Assembly (NCBI GenBank): GCA_947084925.1
Contig: CAMTUJ010000023.1
Span: 1-64,000 of the forward strand
Reading direction: 5' to 3'
From: JAGPUQ01 sp947084925
GTDB taxonomy: Bacteria; Pseudomonadota; Gammaproteobacteria; Pseudomonadales; Porticoccaceae
DNA length: 64,000 nucleotides
Both the position numbers and the translations under genes were made by a program. The notes under the pieces are model-generated. The model was not told the DNA's origin and made no database searches. It saw nothing but the letters and a program-made list of their open reading frames with translations. This document shows positions 50,384 through 57,869 of this stretch, one piece after another; positions within the stretch are counted from its first letter, which is position 1, and each line of letters opens with the position of its first letter.

Positions 50384-51720
50384 ACCGTCATCTCCACTTC
50401 CGTCAGTTCCGCGCCGATGCTGCCGGGGCGCAATTCGTCGATGAGTTCCACCCAGCCAGCGTCGCGCCATAGGATCTCCAGCCCGTCGTCGCCGATCAGG
50501 ACGCGCTCGATCAGCAGTTGTGCCAGGCGCCGTTGCTCGGCAGGAAACAGCGAGGGCCAGACGGTCGCGAGCTGGCGCATCGGCGCCACCACTCGCGCCT
50601 GGTCGAGATCGAGGGCGCTCTCGGGCACCCGATCCCACACCGCTTGCACGCTCTCCGGCGCGCGCAGCACCTGGCAAATCTGCTCCACCACCAGGGCTTC
50701 GATGGGCTCGGCGGGCAGGCTGCCGAGGTTGGAGGCACCCGCTCCGAAATGCCGATCCTTGCTCGGGGTGTAGTAGCGATAGCACTGGCCCTTCTTGGTC
50801 GTTCGGGTCGGGATCAGCCGCTTGCCGCTGGTGGTGAAGATCAGTCCGCGCAGTAGCGGCAATCCCCGCCCGTCCGTGGCCACCGCTACGCGCCGTTCCT
50901 CGGCGGTCTGGGCAAGCACGTCGTGCGCGGCCTGCCACTGGGCGCTGGTCAGGATTGCTGGATGTTGCCCCGGGTAGTAGCGGCCCTTGTGGACGATCTC
51001 GCCGAGGTACATGCGGTTGTGCAGCAGCTTGTAGATCGACTGCTTGCAAAAAGTGCGGCCCGTCTTGGTGCGGATGCCTTCGGCCGCATAACTACGCACC
51101 ATGTGGGTCGTCGAGCGGTCGCGGGCGAAGTCCGCAAAGATCCGCCGCACCACCGCCGCCTCGGCCTCGTTGACGACGAGCAGGCGGTTTCGCACGTCGT
51201 AACCCAGCGGCAACGGCCCGCCCATCCACATGCCCTTGGCCTTGCTGGCGGCGATCTTGTCGCGTATGCGCTCGCCGGTGACCTCGCGCTCGAACTGGGC
51301 AAAGGACAGCAGCACGTTCAGCATCAGCCGCCCCATCGAGGTGGCCGAATTGATCTGCTGGGTGACGGCGCTGAAGCTCACGCCGCAGCGGTCGAACACC
51401 TCCACCATGCGCGCGAAGTCGGCCAGTGAGCGGCTGAGCCGGTCGATCTTGTAGACCACCACGATATCGATGCGGCCGGCTTCAATGTCCGCCAGCAGGC
51501 GCTTGAGCGCGGGCCGCTCCATGTTGCCGCCCGAGAAACCGCCGTCGTCGTAGTCGTCTGCCACCGCGATCCAGCCCTCGTGGGTCTGGCTCTTGATGAA
51601 GGCGTGGCCGGCTTCCTTCTGGGCATCGATGGAGTTGAAGGACTGATCGAGGCGTTCGTCGCTGGAGACGCGGCAGTAGACCGCGCAACGCTTGGGTGAG
51701 GCCAGGATGGCAGTGCTCAT
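50380..51720 (-). CDS. Large serine recombinase
   Basis: A 446-residue site-specific recombinase. The resolvase domain has YCRVSSDERLDQSFNSIDAQ with catalytic Ser19, followed by IVVYKIDRLSRSLADFARMVE. A Recombinase domain (about residues 165-260, GPLPLGYDVRNRLL and MYLGEIVHKGRYYPGQH) and a C-terminal Zn-ribbon-like part follow. It probably integrates and excises the island. The start at 51720 overlaps DUF2924 (ATGA). The open frame runs to 52095 but is antisense-like there. Confidence 0.93.
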   Translation of the reverse strand: MSTAILASPKRCAVYCRVSSDERLDQSFNSIDAQKEAGHAFIKSQTHEGWIAVADDYDDGGFSGGNMERPALKRLLADIEAGRIDIVVVYKIDRLSRSLADFARMVEVFDRCGVSFSAVTQQINSATSMGRLMLNVLLSFAQFEREVTGERIRDKIAASKAKGMWMGGPLPLGYDVRNRLLVVNEAEAAVVRRIFADFARDRSTTHMVRSYAAEGIRTKTGRTFCKQSIYKLLHNRMYLGEIVHKGRYYPGQHPAILTSAQWQAAHDVLAQTAEERRVAVATDGRGLPLLRGLIFTTSGKRLIPTRTTKKGQCYRYYTPSKDRHFGAGASNLGSLPAEPIEALVVEQICQVLRAPESVQAVWDRVPESALDLDQARVVAPMRQLATVWPSLFPAEQRRLAQLLIERVLIGDDGLEILWRDAGWVELIDELRPGSIGAELTEVEMTV

Positions 51721-52178
51721 CGCTTGCCTCCCTTGCCCGGTATGAGCCCGAAGAACTTCGGCCCAGACCACTGCGTTCCGGTGATGTGGCGCGCAGCCGC
51801 CGACAGGCTCTTGAAGCGCTGGCCGTTGAGTTCGTACAGACCATCGGCGGTCACGGTCACCCGGTACTCGCGCTCGTCCCATTCGCGCACCAGCACCGTG
51901 CCGGGCATCAGATGGCATTCCGTGCCGCGCCCCGCCTGCTGGATCTTCGAGAACTGCGCGCCGCGCTCCACCAAGTAGCGGCGCACGCCCACCGGCAGCG
52001 GCCCGTAGGCCTGCTCCTGCAGCCGGTAGGCCAGACGCGATTCCACGTAGTGGCGATTGGTGTGGGGGGGACGGCGCGGGAAGTGCGCATCCCATAGCGC
52101 CCAGAGGGCTTTCATGGGCAGGCCGGGCAGCGCCGCCACCTGCGCGCTGATGCTGTCGTTCATCGGGGTATCGGTCAT
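51717..52178 (-). CDS. DUF2924 domain-containing protein
   Basis: A 153-residue protein matching DUF2924: a repeat-like N-terminus (LPMKALWALWDAHFPRRPP, YVESRLAYRLQEQAYG) and the C-terminal block LVREWDEREYRVTV, FKSLSAAARHITGTQWSGPKFFGL. Its function is unknown, but it is almost always next to serine recombinases. AGGAG lies about 8 bases before the ATG at 52178. It is translationally coupled to the recombinase. Confidence 0.88.
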   Translation of the reverse strand: MTDTPMNDSISAQVAALPGLPMKALWALWDAHFPRRPPHTNRHYVESRLAYRLQEQAYGPLPVGVRRYLVERGAQFSKIQQAGRGTECHLMPGTVLVREWDEREYRVTVTADGLYELNGQRFKSLSAAARHITGTQWSGPKFFGLIPGKGGKR

Positions 52179-52249
52179 CGGTTTACTCCTGTGGTTGAGA
52201 CAGGTCGATGAACGCGCTGTGGCAGGCAGAAGCCAAGGTGAAACCCCTC

Positions 52250-52753
52250 TCAGCGGGCCGAAAGATCGGCATCCAGCGCGGTACTGGCCGCCTCCAGGGC
52301 CTCCACGGGGATCTCGATCTCGTACCGTCCCCGCTCCCGCGAGAACCCCGCCCGGTGCCGTGCCACCGCCGCCCGGGCGATCACGCCGATGAAGGCTGGC
52401 AACTGCTCCTGCAGTTCGATCTCGGCGACGATGGCCTGCGCGCCTTGATAGCTGTCGCGCGCCAGACGGATCTGGTCCGGCAAGGCGTCATGCTCGGTCT
52501 GCAGGGTCTGGATGCGCCGTGCCACTTCGTCGCGGGTGTGGTGGGTCGCGGTCAGTTCCGCGTGCAGTGAAGCCAGCGCCGCCGGGAGCGCAGTGAGTTC
52601 ATCAGCATTGATCAGACGGTTGGCGGTGGACTCGGTGTCGCTGGCGATCTGCTGCTCCACGGCCTCGATGCGGGCATCGAGCTGCGTCTGCAGGGTCTTG
52701 GCCTTGTTGATCTCCTGGGCCAATGCCGTGTGCCGATCCGTCAGCGCTGCCAT
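52250..52753 (-). CDS. Coiled-coil protein of the recombinase cassette
   Basis: A 167-residue protein of unknown function, almost wholly helical. Long coiled coil from HTALAQEINKAKTLQTQLDARIEAV to the end of TRDEVARRIQTLQTEHD, then a C-terminal domain IGVIARAAVARHRAGFSRERG. ATG at 52753 is my choice; the frame runs on to 52966 but there it is antisense to the HTH gene. It is upstream of DUF2924 on the same strand, 71 bases away, so probably the first gene of that operon. Confidence 0.6.
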   Translation of the reverse strand: MAALTDRHTALAQEINKAKTLQTQLDARIEAVEQQIASDTESTANRLINADELTALPAALASLHAELTATHHTRDEVARRIQTLQTEHDALPDQIRLARDSYQGAQAIVAEIELQEQLPAFIGVIARAAVARHRAGFSRERGRYEIEIPVEALEAASTALDADLSAR

Positions 52754-52936
52754 CTCGACGCGCGCTGGGGCTTGTCGGAAAAAACCCTCGAGCGCTGGCG
52801 GATGCTCGGCACTGGTCCTGCGTTCCTCAAGCTCGGCAGCCGTGTGCTCTATAGCCTCGCCGAGATCGAAGCCCATGAACGCCAGCGCACCCGCCGCTGC
52901 ACCGCTGGCGATCGTTCGAGCGAGGTGTGGGCATGA
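52730..52936 (+). CDS. AlpA/MerR-like helix-turn-helix protein (short)
   Basis: A 68-residue protein whose core GLSEKTLERWRMLGTGPAFLKLGSRVLYSLAEIEAHERQR is a winged HTH of excisionase (AlpA/Xis) type. The first residues normally seen in the family (the start of helix 1) are short here, with GTG at 52730 as start. It overlaps the divergent coiled-coil gene by 24 bases. It could be the excisionase or a repressor of the island. It overlaps the next gene (ATGA). Confidence 0.75.
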   Translation: MPIRQRCHLDARWGLSEKTLERWRMLGTGPAFLKLGSRVLYSLAEIEAHERQRTRRCTAGDRSSEVWA

Positions 52937-53172
52937 TGAACCGCCGAGAGCGCGAACGCATGACACGGCAACTGCGCGCCCACATCGCCCAACATGGGAT
53001 CGAGCCGGTGCTCGACAGGATGTTCGGCCCCGGCAGCTGGCGTTACGACGCCGATGAGGAACTCTGGATCGTGCCCGACACCCAGCACACCGGACCGGGG
53101 CGTTCCTACTACTGCGTGCGCGCCAACGGCGACTGGTTCAAGGCGCGGCTCGACGGGGAGCACACCCAATGA
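52933..53172 (+). CDS. Small conserved-looking protein upstream of repA
   Basis: A 79-residue protein not recognised: a basic helical start (NRRERERMTRQLRAHIAQHG) followed by a small alpha/beta part with SWRYDADEELWIVPDTQH and GRSYYCVRANGDWFKARLDG. It is translationally coupled on both sides (ATGA with the HTH gene and with repA). Its position suggests a helper in replication or its control. Confidence 0.6.
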   Translation: MMNRRERERMTRQLRAHIAQHGIEPVLDRMFGPGSWRYDADEELWIVPDTQHTGPGRSYYCVRANGDWFKARLDGEHTQ

Positions 53173-54587
53173 GCACCGTCGCGACTGATGCGGTCCACGT
53201 TCCGTCCCATCCCTTCTTCGACTTCAACGACGCGCCCGACCGCATCGAGCGGCACCATGACAAGGACGAGCTGCGCAACCGCCTGCTCGATCAGCTCGAA
53301 GCCGTGCTGACCTACCTGTTTCCTCGCGGCAAGCGCCAAGGCACGCGCTTCGTTGTGGGCAATGTGCAGGGCGATGCCGGCGACAGCCTGGTGATCGAAC
53401 TCGAAGGCCCGAAGCGCTGGGTGTGGATCGATTTCGCTACCGGCGACCCGCAGCCCCGGCGCTGGCTGATTGAAGGTGTCTTCCCGCTGGCACAGGCCGC
53501 GCTGGTGGCGGCTGGCGGCGGTGTCGGCAAGTCCTTCCTGCTGCTGGCCCTGGCCCGCGAGGTCGCCGCCTTCGATGGTGTCTGGGCCAACGCGCCGATG
53601 CTGTTCGGTGGCGCGCTCGCCGGCCAGGGTGTGGCGATCTATGTCACCGCCGAGGACGACGCCATCGAGGTGCACAACCGCCTCAATGCGCTGGGTCCGA
53701 TCCCGGATCGGCTTTACGTGCTACCGCTGCCCGATGCCGGCGGCGCCGTGCCGCTGTTCGCGCCCGATCCGGCTACGCGAGGCCCGTCGACCACGCCGGC
53801 ATGGCTGGCGCTGGAGCAGCAACTCTCCACCCTGGCCGGACTGCGACTGATCATCCTCGATCCCCTGCAGCCGCTGTGCGCACTGGATCTGAACGTGCCG
53901 GAGAACGCGCAATTCGTCTGCTCGCGGATGGCCGCACTGGCCGCCAGCACGGGTGCCTCGGTGATCGTCTCCCACCACTTCGCCAAGCGCGAGGCCTCGA
54001 CGCCCGAGCAGGCCCGCGAAGCCATCCGGGGCACCGGCGGTCTGGTCGATGGCGTGCGCTCGGTCTACGCGCTGTGGAACCCCAAGGAAGAACAGGCGAA
54101 GGCGATCTGCAAGATGCTGGGCGAACCCTTCGAGCGCGGCCGGGTCGTGATGGGCGGCGTGGTCAAGGCCAACGGCCGCGCCAACCTGCGGGTGACGACC
54201 TTCCTGCGCGATGCCCGTGGCCTGCTGGTGGATCGCAGCGACGCCCTGATTCGCGCCCGCCAGACCGACGTGGATCTGCTGCCGGACCTCAAGGCGGCCA
54301 TTGCGCGCGCTGCCGCTGAAGGCAAGCCCTACACCAAGACCGGCGGCAACGGCGTCTACGAGCGCCGCCACGAGCTGCCGGAGGCCTTCCACGCCATCGG
54401 CAAACACCGGCTGGCTGAATGGGTGGGCACCCTGCTCGACCGGGAAGAACTGGTCATGGCCATGGTCGACAGCTCCAAATTCGTGAAGTGGCTGGACGTG
54501 CCCGACGGCCCCATGGCCCGTGGCGAGGCCGCCTTCGTCACCGGGCATCTGAAGCGCGCGAACACGAGCCAGCAGGATCAGTCATGA
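53169..54587 (+). CDS. RepA-like hexameric helicase / AAA ATPase
   Basis: A 472-residue RecA-fold ATPase of the plasmid RepA/AAA_25 group. After an N-terminal part with a primase-like GPKRWVWIDFATGD motif (about residue 80), Walker A AAGGGVGKSFLLL is at about residues 113-125, and Walker B LIILDPLQPL near residue 227, followed by VIVSHHFAKREA. A winged-helix-like C-terminus is present. It would serve as the replicative helicase of the element. It overlaps the neighbour on each side (ATGA). Confidence 0.85.
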   Translation: MSTVATDAVHVPSHPFFDFNDAPDRIERHHDKDELRNRLLDQLEAVLTYLFPRGKRQGTRFVVGNVQGDAGDSLVIELEGPKRWVWIDFATGDPQPRRWLIEGVFPLAQAALVAAGGGVGKSFLLLALAREVAAFDGVWANAPMLFGGALAGQGVAIYVTAEDDAIEVHNRLNALGPIPDRLYVLPLPDAGGAVPLFAPDPATRGPSTTPAWLALEQQLSTLAGLRLIILDPLQPLCALDLNVPENAQFVCSRMAALAASTGASVIVSHHFAKREASTPEQAREAIRGTGGLVDGVRSVYALWNPKEEQAKAICKMLGEPFERGRVVMGGVVKANGRANLRVTTFLRDARGLLVDRSDALIRARQTDVDLLPDLKAAIARAAAEGKPYTKTGGNGVYERRHELPEAFHAIGKHRLAEWVGTLLDREELVMAMVDSSKFVKWLDVPDGPMARGEAAFVTGHLKRANTSQQDQS

Positions 54588-54835
54588 GCATTGCCGGGGC
54601 ACATCTCTGTTCCCGGCTTCCCGCTTCCCGACCGGGAACGCAGGGCCGGGCAGGAACGCCAAACCCAGCACTGGCGCGGGATTCCAGCGTTCCCGGCCAA
54701 AACCGTTCCCGGATGGGGGTGGGAACACGCAAACCCAGCAGCGGCGCCACTTTCCCGATTCCCGGCGATTCCTCTCTAAAGAGAGAGGGTGAGCATCGGG
54801 AATGCTCATCTCTCTCGATCTTGTCCCGACATTGA
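54584..54835 (+). CDS. Possible small ORF over repeat-rich DNA
   Basis: An 83-codon frame that begins with ATG overlapping the repA stop (ATGA). The product is rich in Pro, Gly, Ser and Arg, with no domain. The DNA under it carries repeated GTTCCCGG motifs, so this may be non-coding origin DNA rather than a gene. Kept with low confidence because of the tight coupling. Confidence 0.25.
   Translation: MSIAGAHLCSRLPASRPGTQGRAGTPNPALARDSSVPGQNRSRMGVGTRKPSSGATFPIPGDSSLKREGEHRECSSLSILSRH
54609..54820. repeat. Iteron-like repeats and a long hairpin downstream of repA
   Basis: GTTCCCGG occurs at 54609, 54689 and 54705, and inverted at 54632; variants lie at 54721 and 54758. AAACCCAGCA occurs at 54661-54670 and 54731-54740. 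A near-perfect inverted repeat (arms around GAGAGAGGGTGAGCAT and ATGCTCATCTCTCTC, about 54781-54816) follows, preceded by CTCTCTAAAGAGAG. Together with the adjacent RepA-like gene this suggests an origin of replication or transfer. Confidence 0.5.
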
Positions 54836-54856
54836 CGAACGAGGCATGCACTGCTG

Positions 54857-54875
54857 TAATAACTGTTATTAACAG
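54857..54875 (+). promoter_or_regulatory. Palindromic operator of parDE
   Basis: TAATAACTGTTATTA (54857-54871) is a palindrome with a one-base centre, and CTGTTATTAACAG (54863-54875) overlaps it. It lies 15-30 bases before the parD ATG, and AGGAG follows it. ParD antitoxins commonly repress their own operon through such sites. Confidence 0.65.
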
Positions 54876-54889
54876 ATAGGAGACATGCC

Positions 54890-55156
54890 ATGCCGACCAG
54901 CGTCGCCCTGGGCAGCCACTTCGAGACCTTCATCCGCGAGCAACTGCAAAGTGGTCGCTTCAACAACGCCAGCGAAGTGGTCCGCGCGGGCCTGCGTCTG
55001 CTGGAGGAACACGAACAACGTCATCAGGCGGAGTTACAGGCCCTGCGCGCCGACATCGCGGCCGGCAAGGCCAGCGGCACGCCCAAACCTGCCGACGAGG
55101 TGTTCGCACGGCTCGAGGCCAAGTACAGCGGCCAGGCTGACGGCCAGACCCGTTGA
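54890..55156 (+). CDS. parD: Type II antitoxin, ParD family
   Basis: An 88-residue ribbon-helix-helix antitoxin. N-terminal SVALGSHFETFIREQLQSGRF, then NNASEVVRAGLRLLEEHEQ, and a disordered tail that binds the toxin. It starts 5 bases after AGGAG and overlaps parE by one base (TGATG). Confidence 0.92.
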   Translation: MPTSVALGSHFETFIREQLQSGRFNNASEVVRAGLRLLEEHEQRHQAELQALRADIAAGKASGTPKPADEVFARLEAKYSGQADGQTR

Positions 55157-55461
55157 TGCGACTGACCCTCACCCCGCTTGCCGAACAGGACCTGGAGGCC
55201 ATCGGCGATTACATCGCCGCCGACAATCCCACCCGGGCCGTCAGCTTCATCCGCGAGCTGCGCACCCAGTGCCAACGCATCGCCGCCAACCCGCCCGGCT
55301 ACCGCCTGCGGCCAGAACTCGGCGATGACATCCGCTCCTGTGCCCACGGCAACTACGTGATCTTCTTCGTGGCCACGCCAGAGGAAGTCACCATCATCCG
55401 CGTTCTGCACGGCGCGCGGGACATTCCAGCGATCCTGGCGCCCGACGACAATGGACCGTAA
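55156..55461 (+). CDS. parE: Type II toxin, ParE/RelE superfamily
   Basis: A 101-residue toxin of the ParE/RelE fold: LTPLAEQDLEAIGDYIAADNP, RELRTQCQRIAANPPGYR and the C-terminal YVIFFVATPEEVTIIRVLHGARD. ParE toxins usually inhibit DNA gyrase. ATG at 55156 overlaps the parD stop; a TTG one codon earlier is less likely. Confidence 0.92.
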   Translation: MRLTLTPLAEQDLEAIGDYIAADNPTRAVSFIRELRTQCQRIAANPPGYRLRPELGDDIRSCAHGNYVIFFVATPEEVTIIRVLHGARDIPAILAPDDNGP

Positions 55462-55630
55462 ACCGCCTGACGGCGTCAGCGACGTCAATGTGAACCGCCG
55501 CGACCGGCAGGATCTGCGTGCGATGCTGCTCGTGGGACTTACCTCGCCTCCCTCCACACCGGTCGACGCCTCCTACTTCGAAGCGCTGCGGGCCCGCTTG
55601 CAGCGACACTCAAGCGACAAAGCTGACTGA
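55451..55630 (+). CDS. Small hypothetical protein after parE
   Basis: A 59-residue frame starting inside the end of parE (11-base overlap): basic N-terminus, then QDLRAMLLVGLTSPPSTPVDASYFEALRARL and a short polar tail. No firm family. The ASYFEALRARL ending resembles C-terminal toxin-binding tails of some small antitoxins, so a remnant or partial second antitoxin is possible. The arrangement suggests co-translation with parE. Confidence 0.45.
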   Translation: MDRKPPDGVSDVNVNRRDRQDLRAMLLVGLTSPPSTPVDASYFEALRARLQRHSSDKAD

Positions 55631-55708
55631 TGCCACCTCGTCACGACGGGTCCTTCCTGGCCGGATTCGTATACGGGGGGCGCGAGCGCGCTGCACGTCT
55701 ACCGTCAG

Positions 55709-55746
55709 GGTGCAAACCGAGGTTTGCAGGGTTTGCGGTTTGCACC
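55709..55746. repeat. Inverted repeat with GTTTGC motifs before the HTH gene
   Basis: GGTGCAAACCG (55709-55719) and CGGTTTGCACC (55736-55746) form an 11-bp stem; GGTTTGC/GTTTGCG copies lie in the loop. A second, weaker pair GGGTAAC (55779) and GTTACCC (55813) follows. The whole gap 55631-55910 has no supported gene and could hold the operator and promoter of the downstream regulator. Confidence 0.6.
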
Positions 55747-55910
55747 TAGACCTCACACCCCCCTTGCAGGCAAAAAGGGTAACCCTGAAGGAAACGGGGC
55801 AACGGGATCAGCTGTTACCCCATTTGCTGTGCGCCAAGAAAATTCATTCGTCGCTGACAGATACTATGCCTGCGTGATAGCATCTTGTTACCACAAGCGG
55901 GAACCCAAGC

Positions 55911-56243
55911 ATGCGCACAGTGATTGGCATCCGTCCGGCCAAATCCGGCCGTCGGGCAGTCGATGACGCCACCAGCCCCACGCCCACCGTCTGGTTCGAT
56001 TCCTGGCGGCAGTTGGCCGGTCTGCTGTCGGACGAAAACCGCGCGCTGCTGCGCCTGATGCAGGAGCGGCAACCACGCACCGTGCTGGAGCTGGCCGAGT
56101 GGTCAGGCCGTGCGGCCAGCAACCTGTCGCGCACCCTGCGCCATCTGGAGCGCCACGGTCTGGTCAAGATGCACCGCAGCCCGGACACCCGCGCCGTGCG
56201 GCCGGAGGCGCTGGCCACCGAGTTTCTGATCGTGCTGGATTGA
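55911..56243 (+). CDS. HTH regulator (HVO_A0114/MarR-like)
   Basis: A 110-residue winged-helix protein: WRQLAGLLSDENRALLRLMQ, then LAEWSGRAASNLSRTLRHLERHGLVKMHR, the classic HTH with wing. It resembles the HVO_A0114 family of putative DNA-binding proteins. It is 42 bases upstream of hsdM and on the same strand, so it may regulate the restriction system. Confidence 0.75.
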   Translation: MRTVIGIRPAKSGRRAVDDATSPTPTVWFDSWRQLAGLLSDENRALLRLMQERQPRTVLELAEWSGRAASNLSRTLRHLERHGLVKMHRSPDTRAVRPEALATEFLIVLD

Positions 56244-56285
56244 TCCGGCAACCCACTTCACGCGATTGACTGGCAGAAGGCCCGC

Positions 56286-57869
56286 ATGACGAACAACAGC
56301 AAAGAAACCGAACGCGCCGAACTGCACAAGACCATCTGGCGCATTGCCAACGACCTGCGCGGCAGCGTGGACGGTTGGGACTTCAAGACCTACGTGCTCG
56401 GCATGCTGTTCTACCGCTTCATCTCGGAGAACCTCACCGGCTACCTCAATGAACAAGAGCGCCGCGCCGGGAACACCGATTTCGACTACGCACGCTTGAG
56501 CGACACCGATGCCGAATTCGGCCGCGCCGAGACGGTGCAGGAAAAAGGCTTTTACATCCTGCCCTCCGAGCTGTTCGCCAACGTGCGCGAGCGCGCCCGG
56601 CACGATGCCAACCTCAACGAAACCCTCTCGCGCATCTTCGTGGACATCGAGGCCTCGGCCAAGGGATCGGACAGCGAAGACGACTTCAAGGGCCTGTTCG
56701 ACGATCTGGATGTCAACTCCAGCAAGCTCGGCTCCACCGTGGCCAAACGCAACGAAAAGCTGGTCAAGCTGCTGAATGCCATCGGTGATCTGCCGCTGTC
56801 GGGCGGCGCCGGCAGCTTCTCGCGCAACAGCATTGATCTGTTCGGTGACGCCTACGAATACCTGATGCAGATGTACGCCTCCACCGCCGGCAAGTCCGGT
56901 GGCGAGTTCTACACCCCGCAGGAGGTCAGCGAGCTGCTGGCCCGCCTCACCGTGGTGGGCAAAACGGAAGTGAACAAGGTCTACGACCCGGCCTGTGGCT
57001 CCGGCTCGCTGCTGCTGAAATTCGCCAAGGTGCTGGGCCACGACAAGGTGCGCCAGGGCTTTTACGGCCAGGAGGTGAACCTCACCACCTACAACCTGTG
57101 CCGCATCAACATGTTCCTGCACGACATCAACTACGAGAAGTTCGACATCGCCCACGGCGACACCCTAACCGACCCGCACCACTGGGACGACGAGCCCTTC
57201 GAGGCCATCGTCTCCAATCCGCCCTATTCGATCAAATGGGACGGCGACACCAACCCGCTGCTGATCAACGATCCGCGCTTCGCCCCGGCCGGCGTGCTGG
57301 CGCCCAAGAGCAAGGCCGATCTGGCCTTCACCCTGCACATCCTGTCGTGGCTGGCGGTCAACGGCACCGCGGCCATCGTCGAATTCCCCGGCGTGCTCTA
57401 TCGTGGCGGCGCGGAAGCCAAGATCCGTCAGTACCTGATCGACAACAACTACGTGGACGCGGTGATCCAGTTGCCGCCGGACCTGTTCTTCGGCACCACC
57501 ATTGCCACCTGCATCATCGTCCTCAAAAAATCCAAGCACGACAACGCCACCTTGTTTATCGACGTCAGCAAGGAATTCACCCGCAGCGGCAACAAGAACA
57601 AGCTCACCGCCACCCACCAGCAGAAGATTCTCGATGCCTTCACCCGGCGCGAGAACATCGACCACTTCGCGCGGCTGGTGGACAACAGCGAGGTTGCCGC
57701 CAACGGCTACAACATCGCCGTGCCGTCCTATGTCGAGCAACGGGACATCAGCGTGGCGGTGGACATCCGAACCCTCAATGCCGAAATTGCCCGCATCGTC
57801 GCGCGGCAAGCGGAATTGCGCACGGCCATTGATGCCATCGTGGCGGATCTGGAAGGAGCGAAGGCATGA
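56286..57869 (+). CDS. hsdM: Type I restriction-modification DNA methyltransferase subunit
   Basis: A 527-residue N6-adenine methyltransferase of the type IC (EcoR124-like) group. An N-terminal HsdM_N helical domain (HKTIWRIANDLRGSVDGWDFKTYVLGMLFYRF), SAM motif DPACGSGSLLL (about residue 234) and catalytic NPPYSIKW (about residue 311) are present. It would methylate the recognition site together with HsdS. It overlaps hsdS by 4 bases. Confidence 0.94.
   Translation: MTNNSKETERAELHKTIWRIANDLRGSVDGWDFKTYVLGMLFYRFISENLTGYLNEQERRAGNTDFDYARLSDTDAEFGRAETVQEKGFYILPSELFANVRERARHDANLNETLSRIFVDIEASAKGSDSEDDFKGLFDDLDVNSSKLGSTVAKRNEKLVKLLNAIGDLPLSGGAGSFSRNSIDLFGDAYEYLMQMYASTAGKSGGEFYTPQEVSELLARLTVVGKTEVNKVYDPACGSGSLLLKFAKVLGHDKVRQGFYGQEVNLTTYNLCRINMFLHDINYEKFDIAHGDTLTDPHHWDDEPFEAIVSNPPYSIKWDGDTNPLLINDPRFAPAGVLAPKSKADLAFTLHILSWLAVNGTAAIVEFPGVLYRGGAEAKIRQYLIDNNYVDAVIQLPPDLFFGTTIATCIIVLKKSKHDNATLFIDVSKEFTRSGNKNKLTATHQQKILDAFTRRENIDHFARLVDNSEVAANGYNIAVPSYVEQRDISVAVDIRTLNAEIARIVARQAELRTAIDAIVADLEGAKA

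Noticed and set aside
52208..52570. Plus-strand frame opposite the coiled-coil gene
   Set aside because: Antisense; the minus-strand product has clear coiled-coil character and operon context.
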